From Allorhizobium pseudoryzae (GTDB taxonomy: Bacteria > Pseudomonadota > Alphaproteobacteria > Rhizobiales > Rhizobiaceae): a stretch of 64,000 nt of DNA. This document shows positions 26,813 through 35,601 of the stretch, piece after piece. Numbering within the stretch: position 1 is the stretch's first letter; each line of letters begins with the position of its first letter. Position numbers and translations under genes: made by a program. The notes beneath the pieces are model-generated. The model was not told where the DNA came from. It did not search any database and saw only the letters and a program-made list of their open reading frames with translations. The stretch covers positions 682,001-746,000 of the forward strand of contig NZ_CP049241.1 in the NCBI RefSeq assembly GCF_011046245.1, written 5' to 3'.

Positions 26813-28072
26813 TCAAAATCTGACGGTAAAGTCCGTGCCCTTGCCCAGTTCGGATTTGACGATCAGCCGGGCACGGTGACGTGTGAGGATATGCTTGACA
26901 ATGGCAAGCCCGAGGCCGGTGCCCTTTTTCGAGCGGCTATCGGCCACACTGACACGATAGAAACGCTCGGTCAGGCGCGGCACGTGTTCTGCCGGGATGC
27001 CCGGGCCACGATCCACCACGCTGAGTTCCACCGGCCGCGACGCATCGTCCTGACGCAGATAGACATCGACGATCTTGCCGTCCTGGCCGTATTTGCAGGC
27101 ATTCTCCACCAGGTTCTCTATGACCTGCACGAGTTCATCCCGGTCCCCTGTCACTTCCACCTTGCTTTCGGGCAGATGCATGCGGATCTCGACGCCGAGA
27201 TCATGGGCGAGCGGCAGCAGGGAATCCCGGACATGGCCGACGAGCGGCACGAGATCGACCCGCTGTATGGGTGCGATATGCGCCTTCAGTTCCAGCCGCG
27301 AGAGCGACAGAAGATCATCCACCAGCCGGCTCATGCGGGTTGCCTGGTCGAGCATGATGCCGAGGAAACGTTCCTGCGCGCCAAGATCCCCCTTGGCGGG
27401 GCCTTGCAGGGTTTCGATGAACCCGCGCAGCGAGGCGAGCGGCGTGCGCAGTTCGTGGCTGGCATTGGCAACGAAGTCCGAGCGCATGCGGTCGATGCGG
27501 CGCAGTTCGGAAATGTCCTTGGCGGCCAAGGCGAAATAGGGCGTGCTGCGGGCACCCTCCTGCCCCGGCAGATCCACCGGGGCGATGCGCAGGATGAAGA
27601 CCCGTTCGGACGGGTGGCGCTCGGAATGTTCGATCTGGTTGCTCTGGCCGGTGGCCATGGTTTCCCGCACCATGTCGAGAATGCCGGGAGAACGCAGGCG
27701 TGCCGACAGGTGCGTGCCGGGCTGCATCACGTCGAAGGCCTTTTCGGCGGCGGCATTCTGGAACAGCACGTGGCCATCCCCGCCCATCACGATGACCGGC
27801 AGGTCGAGCGCTGCATAGGCCGCCGCCAGATCGGCTAACGGATCGTGCGGCGGGGCAAGGGCCGGCGGCGGCGGCACGGATGTTTCGCCGCCCGGCAATG
27901 AGGGAGACAGCAGCAGCGACAAAAACATCAGCAGCCAGCCGGCGACAACGAAGAGCGGGTTGATCTCCGCCCCCAGCGCCAGGACCGCGAGAAGGGTTGC
28001 CGCGGCAACCACCAGCCAGCCCCGTCTCAGCTTTTCGCGCGCTGTTTCCCGCCGCTCTTCGCTCGCCATCAA
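26813..28072 (-). CDS. phoR: Phosphate-regulon sensor kinase PhoR
   Basis: Kinase of 419 residues. Two N-terminal hydrophobic segments (about 18-60), then a PAS region (DLPVIVMGGDGHVLFQNAAAEKAF), the H-box ASHELRTPLASLRG, N-box ENLVENACKYG, G1 VVDRGPGIPAEH and G2 KGTGLGLAIVKHIL. It phosphorylates PhoB when Pst signals phosphate limitation. It heads the phoR-pstSCAB-phoU-phoB array. It has no large periplasmic sensor domain, as usual for PhoR. Confidence 0.95.
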   Translation of the reverse strand: MMASEERRETAREKLRRGWLVVAAATLLAVLALGAEINPLFVVAGWLLMFLSLLLSPSLPGGETSVPPPPALAPPHDPLADLAAAYAALDLPVIVMGGDGHVLFQNAAAEKAFDVMQPGTHLSARLRSPGILDMVRETMATGQSNQIEHSERHPSERVFILRIAPVDLPGQEGARSTPYFALAAKDISELRRIDRMRSDFVANASHELRTPLASLRGFIETLQGPAKGDLGAQERFLGIMLDQATRMSRLVDDLLSLSRLELKAHIAPIQRVDLVPLVGHVRDSLLPLAHDLGVEIRMHLPESKVEVTGDRDELVQVIENLVENACKYGQDGKIVDVYLRQDDASRPVELSVVDRGPGIPAEHVPRLTERFYRVSVADSRSKKGTGLGLAIVKHILTRHRARLIVKSELGKGTDFTVRF

Positions 28073-28316
28073 TCCTTACTCCCGCGCGCCTTCGCCCGCC
28101 GCTTTGCCCGCCCATGGCGGCCGCGGCTTCTCAACGACTTGACCGGTGGTGATAGCCGCATCGCATGACAGATATACATCGCTGCCGATCCAGGTGGGAC
28201 GAAATTACAAGGCCGATGCTTTTTCTCGACAAAGCGGGATATTGTGTCGCAGTCTTCAGGGAAACCCCACGCCACCGAGATCATTGGCGAAGACGAGACG
28301 CCGGAGAGGTTTGACC

Positions 28317-29204
28317 ATGGACATGACCGACGCAGCGAAGAACCGGGCCGTGGAGCTCGAGATCGGCGGCAAGAGCCGCGTCTTCGACATCGACGATCCG
28401 AAGCTGCCGGACTGGATCGCCGACAAGGCGCTGTCGTCCGGCGGTTACCCTTACGACAAGAAAATGGATGGCGACGCCTACGAGGCGGAGCTGAAGGCAC
28501 TGCAGATCGAACTGGTGAAGGCGCAGACCCATCTGCATGCGAGCGGAAAACGGGTGATGGCGCTGTTCGAGGGACGCGATGCAGCCGGCAAGGGCGGTTC
28601 GATCTTTGCCATCCGCGCCTATCTCAATCCCCGTTCGGCGCGCGTGGTGGCCCTGACCAAGCCGACGGAGACGGAAGCCGGGCAGTGGTATTTCCAGCGG
28701 TACGTCACGCATTTTCCGACCGGCGGCGAGATCGTGCTCTTCGACCGCTCCTGGTACAACCGCGCCGGCGTGGAGCCGGTGATGGGCTTCTGCACGCCGG
28801 AACAGCACAAGCATTTTCTCGCTCAGGCGCCGGCCTTCGAGCAGCTGATCGTGGATGACGGCATTCATTTCTTCAAGTTCTGGCTGAACATCGGCCGCGA
28901 GATGCAGCTGAAGCGCTTTCACGACCGCCGCCACGACCCGCTCAAGGTCTGGAAGCTTTCGCCGATGGACATTGCCGCGCTGACAAAATGGGACGACTAT
29001 AGCAAGAGGCGCGACCAGATGCTGGAAAAGACGCACACCAAGGAGGCTCCCTGGACTGTGGTGCGGGCGAACGACAAACGCCGTGCCCGCATCAACATCA
29101 TGCGCCATATCCTCCAGTCGCTGGACTACGATGGCAAGGACAAGACGGCGATCGGCGAGATCGACGGAAAAATCCTCGGTTTCGGACCGAAGGCCTTCGA
29201 CTGA
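28317..29204 (+). CDS. ppk2: Polyphosphate kinase 2
   Basis: PPK2-family enzyme of 295 residues: Walker [14 protein letters not shown], lid region with [19 protein letters not shown], Walker [17 protein letters not shown], and C-terminal [19 protein letters not shown]2 uses polyphosphate to phosphorylate nucleoside mono- or diphosphates, or the reverse. The ATG at 28317 (after GAGAGG) is preferred over an upstream ATG. It diverges from phoR across a gap of about 240 bases holding only one weak Pho half site. Confidence 0.93.
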   Translation: MDMTDAAKNRAVELEIGGKSRVFDIDDPKLPDWIADKALSSGGYPYDKKMDGDAYEAELKALQIELVKAQTHLHASGKRVMALFEGRDAAGKGGSIFAIRAYLNPRSARVVALTKPTETEAGQWYFQRYVTHFPTGGEIVLFDRSWYNRAGVEPVMGFCTPEQHKHFLAQAPAFEQLIVDDGIHFFKFWLNIGREMQLKRFHDRRHDPLKVWKLSPMDIAALTKWDDYSKRRDQMLEKTHTKEAPWTVVRANDKRRARINIMRHILQSLDYDGKDKTAIGEIDGKILGFGPKAFD

Positions 29205-29251
29205 CTGGGCCTCACTGGCCGGGCATCACTGGCCAGGCATCACCGGCAGCG
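29202..29251 (+). repeat. Short tandem repeat, about 14-base unit, downstream of ppk2
   Basis: Two clean units TCACTGGCCGGGCA (29212-29225) and TCACTGGCCAGGCA (29226-29239), with degenerate partial units on either side; a further related copy at 29280 encodes the last residues of the next gene. Confidence 0.55.
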
Positions 29252-29279
29252 CCTCGCAGTCCTGCCGCATTGCCCAGCC

Positions 29280-30488
29280 TTACTGGCCGGGCAGCACGCG
29301 CACGGAATACAAGAGGATCGGCTGGCTGCCGCCCAGGATGTCGCTGTTGACGTAGATCCGTCCGGCTTGCGTCGGGGCCAGCGTCCGGTCGAAGGTGACG
29401 CGGAACAGGGTATCCGCCCGCTCCTGCATCGCCATCACCCGATGGCGGCTGCAGGTACCGAGGCTTGTGAAATCACAGCGCACGGCAAGCTGGACGGCGG
29501 CGTTGCCGACCGCCTGCAGGGTAAGCGCGATGGTGGATGTCTTGCCGGCCATTTCCCGCAGAACCTCGACCGGAACCGGGATCGCGACATCGCCCCCGGC
29601 ACCGGGGCTACGCGAGGTGATGCGCAGCGCCGGGCCATCGGCCATGGCGACGACCTCAGCCGAGGCCTCCGCGCCGGGTGTGACCGGGGTCTTCGAGCTG
29701 GCCGCATAGACCTCCAGCCAGTCATCCGAAAAACCCTGCTGCGGATTGAAGGCCTGGCCGGCGGCGCCAGTAAAATCCTCTTCCTGCACGGCGGGCGGCG
29801 GGTTCGGAACGCTGGTGTCGCGCTGTTCCGGTGTCAGGAAAAGCCCGCCGGAATAGGCCCACCAGCCGCCCAGGGCGAGAAAGGCGAAAAAGGTTGTGTA
29901 GATGAAGAGGCGCGACAGCAGCCCGCGCCGCTGGCGCCGGCGCTTTTCGCCGGGCACTTTCGGCGCCGGCCCGACGGCGGACGGAGTGTCATCCGCGGGC
30001 ATGCTCTTCGGTGCCTTGGTCTTGCGGCCAAAACGCGATGCTTTCTGAGGCGGCTCGGCGGGTGGCTGCGGGGCAAGGCGATCGCTTGCCGGTTCGGCGC
30101 GCATGGCGGCAAGCCCGTCGAAGGCGCCCTCGTCTTCGGATGTCGGACGCGACGCATCACGGGTCTGTCCGCCAAGGCTTGGCTCGTCCAACTGCTCGGC
30201 CGGACCGTCCATCACCGGGGCATCAAGCCGAACCTCTTCAGCAGCGCGCGTGGCACGGTCTGCCTCGGCCAGCTTGATTCGCTGGCGTTCCTCGATCTCG
30301 ATTTCGCGGATCTTGTCTTCCAGGCCGCGGCGCTGCCTGTCGATCACGCCAGGATCGGTGATCTCCTGCTTCTTCAGGCCGGCGTCCAGCGCCTGGCGGG
30401 CGGACTGATAGATGCGCGCCCGCACATGGGCATCATCCCGCTCCGAACGCGCCAGCGCATTCCTGATTGCCGTTTCCAATCCGCTCAC
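29280..30488 (-). CDS. Conserved single-span membrane protein of unknown function
   Basis: Protein of 402 residues. Residues 1-80 are charged and helical, with likely coiled coil (RRGLEDKIREIEIEERQRIKL). Residues 80-190 are low-complexity, Pro/Asp/Ala-rich. A basic cluster GEKRRRQRRG comes before one membrane span (LFIYTTFFAFLALGGWWAY, about 195-213). Residues 225-402 form a globular, probably periplasmic, domain with two cysteines (RCDF and GTCSR). This is a topology typical of rhizobial hypothetical proteins; I do not recognise the C-terminal domain. It ends next to the 14-base repeats. Confidence 0.7.
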   Translation of the reverse strand: MSGLETAIRNALARSERDDAHVRARIYQSARQALDAGLKKQEITDPGVIDRQRRGLEDKIREIEIEERQRIKLAEADRATRAAEEVRLDAPVMDGPAEQLDEPSLGGQTRDASRPTSEDEGAFDGLAAMRAEPASDRLAPQPPAEPPQKASRFGRKTKAPKSMPADDTPSAVGPAPKVPGEKRRRQRRGLLSRLFIYTTFFAFLALGGWWAYSGGLFLTPEQRDTSVPNPPPAVQEEDFTGAAGQAFNPQQGFSDDWLEVYAASSKTPVTPGAEASAEVVAMADGPALRITSRSPGAGGDVAIPVPVEVLREMAGKTSTIALTLQAVGNAAVQLAVRCDFTSLGTCSRHRVMAMQERADTLFRVTFDRTLAPTQAGRIYVNSDILGGSQPILLYSVRVLPGQ

Positions 30489-30660
30489 GAAGCTTCCTTT
30501 TTTTTAGCTTTCGCACCCGTGTGTCATTCTGGGTTATCCTTTGCGCGGGCGAACTGCAAGCCATGCGCCATCACGGGCCTATGCCGTTCTTTTTCAACCG
30601 ACAAAGGCGGCAAGATGGCGTCTTTGCGCAACAAGAATGCAATGAGGCATCACAAGCCGC

Positions 30661-30689
30661 TTGAAATCCTCCGCCATTGTGTGTATCAG
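30661..30689 (+). promoter_or_regulatory. Promoter of tRNA-Thr
   Basis: TTGAAA (30661-30666), 17 bases, TATCAG (30684-30689); the tRNA begins 39 bases after the -10. Apart from this the 30489-30727 gap shows nothing I can name. Confidence 0.5.
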
Positions 30690-30727
30690 CCGCCTCACAC
30701 CGCAAGCCCGGCACGGGTTTGGCGAGG

Positions 30728-30803
30728 GCCGCTTTAGCTCAGTCGGTAGAGCACGTCATTCGTAATGACGGGGTCACGTGTTCGAGTCACGTAAGCGGCA
30801 CCA
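30728..30803 (+). tRNA. tRNA-Thr(CGT)
   Basis: Complete cloverleaf with encoded CCA: acceptor GCCGCTT/AAGCGGC, anticodon loop TTCGTAA (CGT), T arm ACGTG-TTCGAGT-CACGT. Reads ACG. No integrated element follows it. Confidence 0.95.
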
Positions 30804-31022
30804 CTTTTCTTTCCAAATCATTCGTAGCCTCCGTCTCTCAGCCTGGATGCTTGTGAGCGGCAGAGGTTGCTTGCCTTCTCCCTATGCCGTTTCGGACCAG
30901 TCCTGCTGAAACGAACGGGATTTTTTAGCAAAAGATTCAGGGATGGGCGTCACACTCCCCAAGATTGCAAGCCACAACCCGCCGCCCTTTGCGCGAGGCT
31001 GAGCTTGATGGAGGATGTTGCC

Positions 31023-31277
31023 GTGCCGATGACCTATTATTCTGCGATTCGTGAATTCATTGCCGAAAACTTCCTATTTCGCGCCGATGCAGCCATCGAT
31101 GACAGTCAGTCGCTGCTGGAGAGTGGCGTGATGGATTCGACCGGCGTTCTGGAACTCATTGCCTTTCTGGAAACGACCTACGGCATCACGGTGGCCGATA
31201 GCGAGATCGTGCCGGCCAATCTCGACAGCGTCGAACGCGTCTCGGTCTATCTCGCCTCGAAACTCAAAGCCGCCTGA
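31023..31277 (+). CDS. Acyl carrier protein (stand-alone)
   Basis: Protein of about 84 residues with the carrier-protein four-helix pattern. The phosphopantetheine-accepting Ser is in GVMDSTGVLELIAFLETTYGI, and LESGVMDS matches the usual DSL motif with T in place of L. It is a discrete carrier, not the main fatty-acid ACP. GGAGG at 31010-31014 favours the GTG at 31023; the ATG at 31029 is the alternative. It is followed 24 bases on by an acyl-AMP ligase, so it probably receives that enzyme's acyl adenylate. Confidence 0.8.
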   Translation: MPMTYYSAIREFIAENFLFRADAAIDDSQSLLESGVMDSTGVLELIAFLETTYGITVADSEIVPANLDSVERVSVYLASKLKAA

Positions 31278-31300
31278 CGGCGCCGGGACGCGGTCGGGGG

Positions 31301-32854
31301 ATGCGTATCGAGCCTTATCTTTCCCGCCAGGCCGAGATCCGGCCGGAGGCGGTTGCCGTGGTATCCGGCAACCGGCGGATGACCTATGGCGACCTGGCGA
31401 ACGATGTGGCGTTGTGTGCCGCCGGGCTTTCCGCGCTCGGCACCGGGCGGGGTGACCGGGTCATCCTCATCCTGGACAATACCGCAGAGGCAGTCATCGC
31501 CTTTTTCGCCGTCTGGCAGATCGGCGCGGTGGCCTGCCCGCTGCATCCTTCGATCAAGGCGGAGAAGCTCGCTGATATTCTGACGCGCACGATGCCGACG
31601 GCGGTGATCCTGCACGCCAAAGCGGGGCGGATGGTCGAGCTTGCCTGCGAACGATCGACCACCTCTCCCGTCCTCATCCTGTCGGATGTCGATGCGGCTG
31701 ACGTTTGCAAGGGCATCCCGCTTTCCACGCTTCCCTCCCATCCCGTTGCGGACACGCCTACCCCGGCGCTCGAGGAGCAGGATCTCGCTCTGCTAATCCA
31801 CACCTCCGGCTCCACCGGCAGCCCGAAGGGGGTGATGCTGACGCACCGGAACCTTGATTTTGCCTGCCGCACGGTCTGTGACTACCTCGGCAACGAGGCT
31901 GAGGACGTGGTGCTGAGCGTTCTTCCCCTCTCCTTCGGTTACGGCATCACGCAGATGGTGACGATGATGATGACGGGCGGCACCCTGGTGCTGGAGCGCA
32001 GCTTTGCCTTTCCGCGCGCCATCCTGGAGCGGCTTGCCGAAGAGCGGGTGACCGGCTTTCCGCTCGTGCCGGCCATGGCCGGCCTGATCACCGCCATGCA
32101 GGACCTGCAGCCGGGCTTCCTGCCGCATCTGCGCTATATCACCAGTGCGGCGGCGGCCATGCCGCCGGTAACGACAGCCGCGCTGCACCGGCTTTTGCCG
32201 GGCGCGGAGCTTTTCCTGATGTACGGGCAGACGGAGTGCATCCGCACCAGCTACCTGCCGCCGGACCGGGCCGCGCGCGAGCCGCTTTCGGTCGGCCTGG
32301 CCCTGCCGGGCACCGAGGTCGCGATCATCCGGGAAGACGGCCAGCCGGCGTGCAGGGGCGAAACCGGAGAGCTCCAGGTCAGCGGCCCGCATGTGATGGC
32401 CGGCTACTGGATGGATGCGGTGGCGACGGAACGCGCCATCGTGATGCGCGACGGCAAACGCTGGCTCAAGTCCGGCGATCTGTTCCGCCAGGACGCGGAC
32501 GGTCTTTTGTATTACGTCGCACGCCAGGACGACATCATCAAGACCCGCGGCGAGAAGGTGAGCCCGCAGGAGGTGGAGCGTGTGCTCTACGCACTGCCGG
32601 GTGTGCTGGAGGCCGCGGTGGAAGGGGTGCCCGATCCGCTGTTCGGCCAGGTGGTGAAGGCGCATGTGGTGGCAGCGCCCGGTGTGGCGCTGACCGAGCG
32701 GATGGTGCGGCAGCACTGCGCAGAACATCTCGAGGATTTCATGGTGCCGAAACTCGTCGAGTTTCGCGACACCCTGCCGAAGACGAGCACGGGCAAGATC
32801 CGGCTCTCGCTGGCTCAACCGGTTTCCGAAGACACGGAAGGACACGTCGCATGA
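31301..32854 (+). CDS. AMP-dependent acyl ligase (ANL superfamily)
   Basis: Protein of 517 residues. ANL motifs: P-loop HTSGSTGSPKGVMLTHRN, A5-like LFLMYGQTE, hinge GDLFRQDADGLLYYVARQDDIIKTRGEKVSPQEVE and catalytic Lys in KTSTGKIRL. It activates a carboxylic acid as the acyl-AMP and passes it to a thiol; the ACP gene just upstream is the likely acceptor. The YGQTECIRTSYLPP stretch is what would define the acid, but I cannot read a substrate from it. Its stop overlaps the start of the NadE-like gene. Confidence 0.82.
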   Translation: MRIEPYLSRQAEIRPEAVAVVSGNRRMTYGDLANDVALCAAGLSALGTGRGDRVILILDNTAEAVIAFFAVWQIGAVACPLHPSIKAEKLADILTRTMPTAVILHAKAGRMVELACERSTTSPVLILSDVDAADVCKGIPLSTLPSHPVADTPTPALEEQDLALLIHTSGSTGSPKGVMLTHRNLDFACRTVCDYLGNEAEDVVLSVLPLSFGYGITQMVTMMMTGGTLVLERSFAFPRAILERLAEERVTGFPLVPAMAGLITAMQDLQPGFLPHLRYITSAAAAMPPVTTAALHRLLPGAELFLMYGQTECIRTSYLPPDRAAREPLSVGLALPGTEVAIIREDGQPACRGETGELQVSGPHVMAGYWMDAVATERAIVMRDGKRWLKSGDLFRQDADGLLYYVARQDDIIKTRGEKVSPQEVERVLYALPGVLEAAVEGVPDPLFGQVVKAHVVAAPGVALTERMVRQHCAEHLEDFMVPKLVEFRDTLPKTSTGKIRLSLAQPVSEDTEGHVA

Positions 32855-33858
32855 TGCAGGCACAACAGACGGTTACGGGCGGCAAGGCCTTCGGACCGGA
32901 CACGCTGAGGCTCGATGCGGAGGCGGAAATCGAGCGGATCTGCGGCTGGATCCGAAAGACCGTGGGCAAGGATCTGCGCAAGCGCGGCGCAGTTCTCGGG
33001 ATTTCCGGCGGTATCGATTCCAGCGTGACGGCGGCGCTCTGTGCGCGGGCGCTCGGGCCGCAGAAAACCGTCGGCATCTTCATGCCCGAACATGATTCCG
33101 ATCCGGAAAGCCTGCGCCTCGGCCAGGCGCTGGCGGCTGCCATCGGCATCGAGACGGTGCTGGAGGATATCGGGCCGAGCCTTGCCGCTGCCGGCTGCTA
33201 TACGCGCCGCGACGGTTTCATCCGCCAGGTCGTGCCGGATTTCGGTGCGGGCTGGGGCTGCAAGGTGGTGCTGGAAGATGCCCTTGCCGGACGCGGCTAC
33301 AACATCTCCTGGCTGGTGGTGGCCGATCCGCAAGGTGAACAGAGCCGCCACCGCATGCCGCTCGAGGTCTATCTCGGCATGATTGCCGCGGCCAACATGA
33401 AGCAGCGGACCCGCAAGCAGATCGAATATTACCATGCCGACCGGCTAAACCACGCGGTGGCCGGTACGCCCAACCGGCTGGAATACGACCAGGGGTTCTT
33501 CGTCAAGAACGGTGACGGTGCGGCCGATTTCAAGCCGATCGCGCATCTCTACAAGAGCCAGGTCTACCAGCTGGCCGAGGCACTCGGCGTGCCGGAAGAG
33601 ATCCGCCGCCGACCACCGACGACCGATACCTGGTCGCTGCCGCAGGGACAGGACGAATATTACTTCTCGCTGCCTTACAACCTGATGGATCTCTGCCTCT
33701 ACGGCCTCGACCACGGTGTGGCGCGGGATGCGGTCGCGGACGGGACAGGGCTGACGCCGGACCAGGTGGAGGCGGTGTGGAAGAACATTGCCGCCAAACG
33801 CAAGGTGGCGGAGTATCTGCACGCCGAGCCCGTGACCATGCTGGGCGGTGAGGCCTGA
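32851..33858 (+). CDS. NAD synthase-like ammonia ligase (NadE family)
   Basis: Protein of 335 residues. N-type ATP-pyrophosphatase P-loop GISGGIDSSVTAALC; further NadE signatures are QRTRKQIEYYHADRLNHAVAGTPNRLEYDQGFFVKNGDGAADFKPIAHLYKSQVYQLAEALGVP in pieces (GTPNRLEYDQGFF, NGDGAADFKPIAHLYK) and PPTTDTW. It lacks a glutaminase domain, so it would use free ammonia. It starts in the stop of the acyl ligase (ATGA), a coupling odd for a housekeeping NAD synthase. It may be the organism's NadE or a paralogue making a different amide; context favours the second. Confidence 0.72.
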   Translation: MMQAQQTVTGGKAFGPDTLRLDAEAEIERICGWIRKTVGKDLRKRGAVLGISGGIDSSVTAALCARALGPQKTVGIFMPEHDSDPESLRLGQALAAAIGIETVLEDIGPSLAAAGCYTRRDGFIRQVVPDFGAGWGCKVVLEDALAGRGYNISWLVVADPQGEQSRHRMPLEVYLGMIAAANMKQRTRKQIEYYHADRLNHAVAGTPNRLEYDQGFFVKNGDGAADFKPIAHLYKSQVYQLAEALGVPEEIRRRPPTTDTWSLPQGQDEYYFSLPYNLMDLCLYGLDHGVARDAVADGTGLTPDQVEAVWKNIAAKRKVAEYLHAEPVTMLGGEA

Positions 33859-34992
33859 TCAATCGTCGAAATGGTCGCCGATCAGGCGCATCCAGCTTTC
33901 GCCCGCAAGACCGCTCGCGAGTGCCATGCCATCGCGGAAGGGCGCCAGGAGAGACTTGTCCTTTGCATGCACCAGATAGAAGCTGCGGGTGAGAAACAGG
34001 GTGCGGCGGCAGATCAGGGCGTTATTCAGCCAGGGCTGGGCCGCGCCCCGGACGGCAGAGCAGCCGTGCCGATGCGCATCCAACAGCATGTCGTCGATCA
34101 GATCGCCGGCCTGTTCCGGCTTGACGAAGGACTGCAACAGCCAGGCGAAATCGTCGGGTCGCCGGAAGTAGGCATAGGCCGCGACCGGTTTTCCGTCGCG
34201 GCTGCTTGCCAGACGATAGCAGGGTTCGCCGAAATTGCGCTTGATGGCGGCGTGGGACGAAAACCAGGACAACGAGGTTTCATCCCAGGCGGGTCTCAAG
34301 GGGTAGAGTTCGGCAAGATCAAGAGCTGCCCTGTCGAAGGCGGAACGGTCGATGTCCGAGAAGGACAGGCGCCGCGGGCCGGCATCCAGATGCGGCCGGA
34401 ATGGATCCGACATCAGGCGGGCGACGGCCCGATCCGCCAGATGCGCCAGCGGCAACAGGAGCTTTGCCGCACCATGGCGGTGTTTGAGTGCACTGACGGT
34501 TGCCGTTGCCGGGCGCAGCAGACGGATCCAGTTCAGGCTGTACTGGGTATCGAGCGGGATGCCGAGCTTCTGCCACATGCGAAGCGCCTTGGCATTCGCC
34601 GTCTCGGTAATCGAGAGGTCCTGCGGACCGCCGAGGAAACTGCGGATCAGCCGGGCGCCGGCCAGCGGATGCCGGTCGGGCTGATCAACCGTGAGAGAGC
34701 CCGCGAAGGCGGCCCGCACAGTGCGGTCGCCGAAGAGCATGGGCTGAACGGTGACCCCGATGAAGCCCCGGATTTCGCCATGCCCATCCACATAGACGCG
34801 GGACGGGATGTCCGGGTCATGCCATGGGTTGGCAAAATAGATCTGTTTCAGGTGTTCGAGCAGCGGGAGTGTGGGTTCCGTTGCGTGGGTGCGCTTGCGG
34901 AACGCCTTGACGAACAGGCGAGCCACCGCAGGAATGTCCTGCGGCTCCAGGGGACGGACACAGTCCGCCATGTCTCCCGAGCCATCCGTCAT
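33859..34992 (-). CDS. Double GNAT N-acetyltransferase-like protein
   Basis: Protein of 377 residues with an N-terminal GNAT-like half (CVRPLEPQDIPAVARLFVKAF, GEIRGFIGVTVQPM, AFAGSLTVDQPDRHPLAGARLIRSFL) and a second similar half after about residue 200 (PVAAYAYFRR, FAWLLQSFVKPEQAGDLIDDML). Such tandem GNAT/FemAB-like proteins transfer acyl groups from acyl-CoA or acyl-tRNA. Its stop abuts the NadE-like stop in a TGATCA palindrome, so it is convergent with the ACP-ligase-NadE group. A consensus CtrA site lies 49 bases before its start. Confidence 0.68.
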   Translation of the reverse strand: MTDGSGDMADCVRPLEPQDIPAVARLFVKAFRKRTHATEPTLPLLEHLKQIYFANPWHDPDIPSRVYVDGHGEIRGFIGVTVQPMLFGDRTVRAAFAGSLTVDQPDRHPLAGARLIRSFLGGPQDLSITETANAKALRMWQKLGIPLDTQYSLNWIRLLRPATATVSALKHRHGAAKLLLPLAHLADRAVARLMSDPFRPHLDAGPRRLSFSDIDRSAFDRAALDLAELYPLRPAWDETSLSWFSSHAAIKRNFGEPCYRLASSRDGKPVAAYAYFRRPDDFAWLLQSFVKPEQAGDLIDDMLLDAHRHGCSAVRGAAQPWLNNALICRRTLFLTRSFYLVHAKDKSLLAPFRDGMALASGLAGESWMRLIGDHFDD

Positions 34993-35040
34993 CGCGCGCC
35001 CTGTCTCTCTCGTCCGGCGCGCGACGATGTCACGATGGAA

Positions 35041-35055
35041 TTAAGATACCATTAA
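35041..35055. promoter_or_regulatory. Consensus CtrA-binding site upstream of the double-GNAT gene
   Basis: TTAA-N7-TTAA, a full match to the CtrA consensus, also followed by C (TTAAC). It lies 49 bases before the ATG on the minus strand. Confidence 0.5.
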
Positions 35056-35103
35056 CCACGTCGGCGCCGCGGCCGACAGCGGCCTCGGGTAGGCAACGCC
35101 GCC

Positions 35104-35493
35104 TCACATCCAGTAGGGTGGCACGCCGTAATAATCGTAGATCGTGCGGTCCTTCTCGCGGTAGAAGCTGTCATCGTCGAGGTTTGCGTAACGCGGCGCG
35201 CCGGTGATCTGCTCCTTGGTCAGATCGACCCGGTAACCATCCATTTCTTCGTCATAGGTCAGCTTTTCCCAGGGCAGCGGATAGTAATCGTCGCCGATCC
35301 CCAGGAAGCCGCCAAAGCTCAAGACGGCATAGGCAACCTTGCCGCCGCGCTTTTCCAGAAGGATGCGCTGAATGCTGCCGATACGCTTGCCATCGGCACC
35401 GTAGACGCTGGTTCCTTCCACCTTGTCGCTGGCGATCAAAGCATAGTTGTCCTTGACGTAAGGATCCTGTCCGGCTTGCGGTTCATGATGCAT
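35104..35493 (-). CDS. PRC-barrel domain protein
   Basis: Protein of 129 residues. The PRC-barrel core reads SDKVEGTSVYGADGKRIGSIQRILLEKRGGKVAYAVLSFGGFLGIGDDYYPLPWEKLTYDEEM in recognisable pieces, after a short polar N-terminus. C-terminal to it is YANLDDDSFY then YYGVPPYW, typical of rhizobial stand-alone PRC-barrel proteins. PRC domains bind protein or RNA partners (photosynthetic reaction centre H subunit, RimM); the role here is unknown. Start GTG/ATG at 35493 (MHHEPQAGQDPY). Confidence 0.8.
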   Translation of the reverse strand: MHHEPQAGQDPYVKDNYALIASDKVEGTSVYGADGKRIGSIQRILLEKRGGKVAYAVLSFGGFLGIGDDYYPLPWEKLTYDEEMDGYRVDLTKEQITGAPRYANLDDDSFYREKDRTIYDYYGVPPYWM

Positions 35494-35585
35494 GGTCGCA
35501 CCTCCTCTTCGGATTGTTTCCTCAGGACAACCCTCCGCCCACCCTTGAGGTTCCGAATTTTCCCTTGACCCGGAGACACAGTCGA

Positions 35586-35601
35586 TTGACGTTTACGTCA
35601 A
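35586..35601. promoter_or_regulatory. Perfect 16-base palindrome upstream of fadD
   Basis: TTGACGT-TT-ACGTCAA lies 111 bases before the ATG of the acyl-CoA synthetase. The shape recalls MerR-family (LiuR-type) operators of acyl-CoA degradation genes. It is a likely operator; the regulator is not identified. Confidence 0.5.

Noticed and set aside
28165..28171. Pho box before phoR
   Set aside because: Only one half site (CTGTCAT on the minus strand) is good; no partner at 11-base spacing.
29202..29251. CRISPR array
   Set aside because: Repeats are 14 bases, contiguous and without spacers.
30728..35500. Genomic island integrated at tRNA-Thr
   Set aside because: No integrase, no repeated tRNA end and no composition shift in the next 5 kb.
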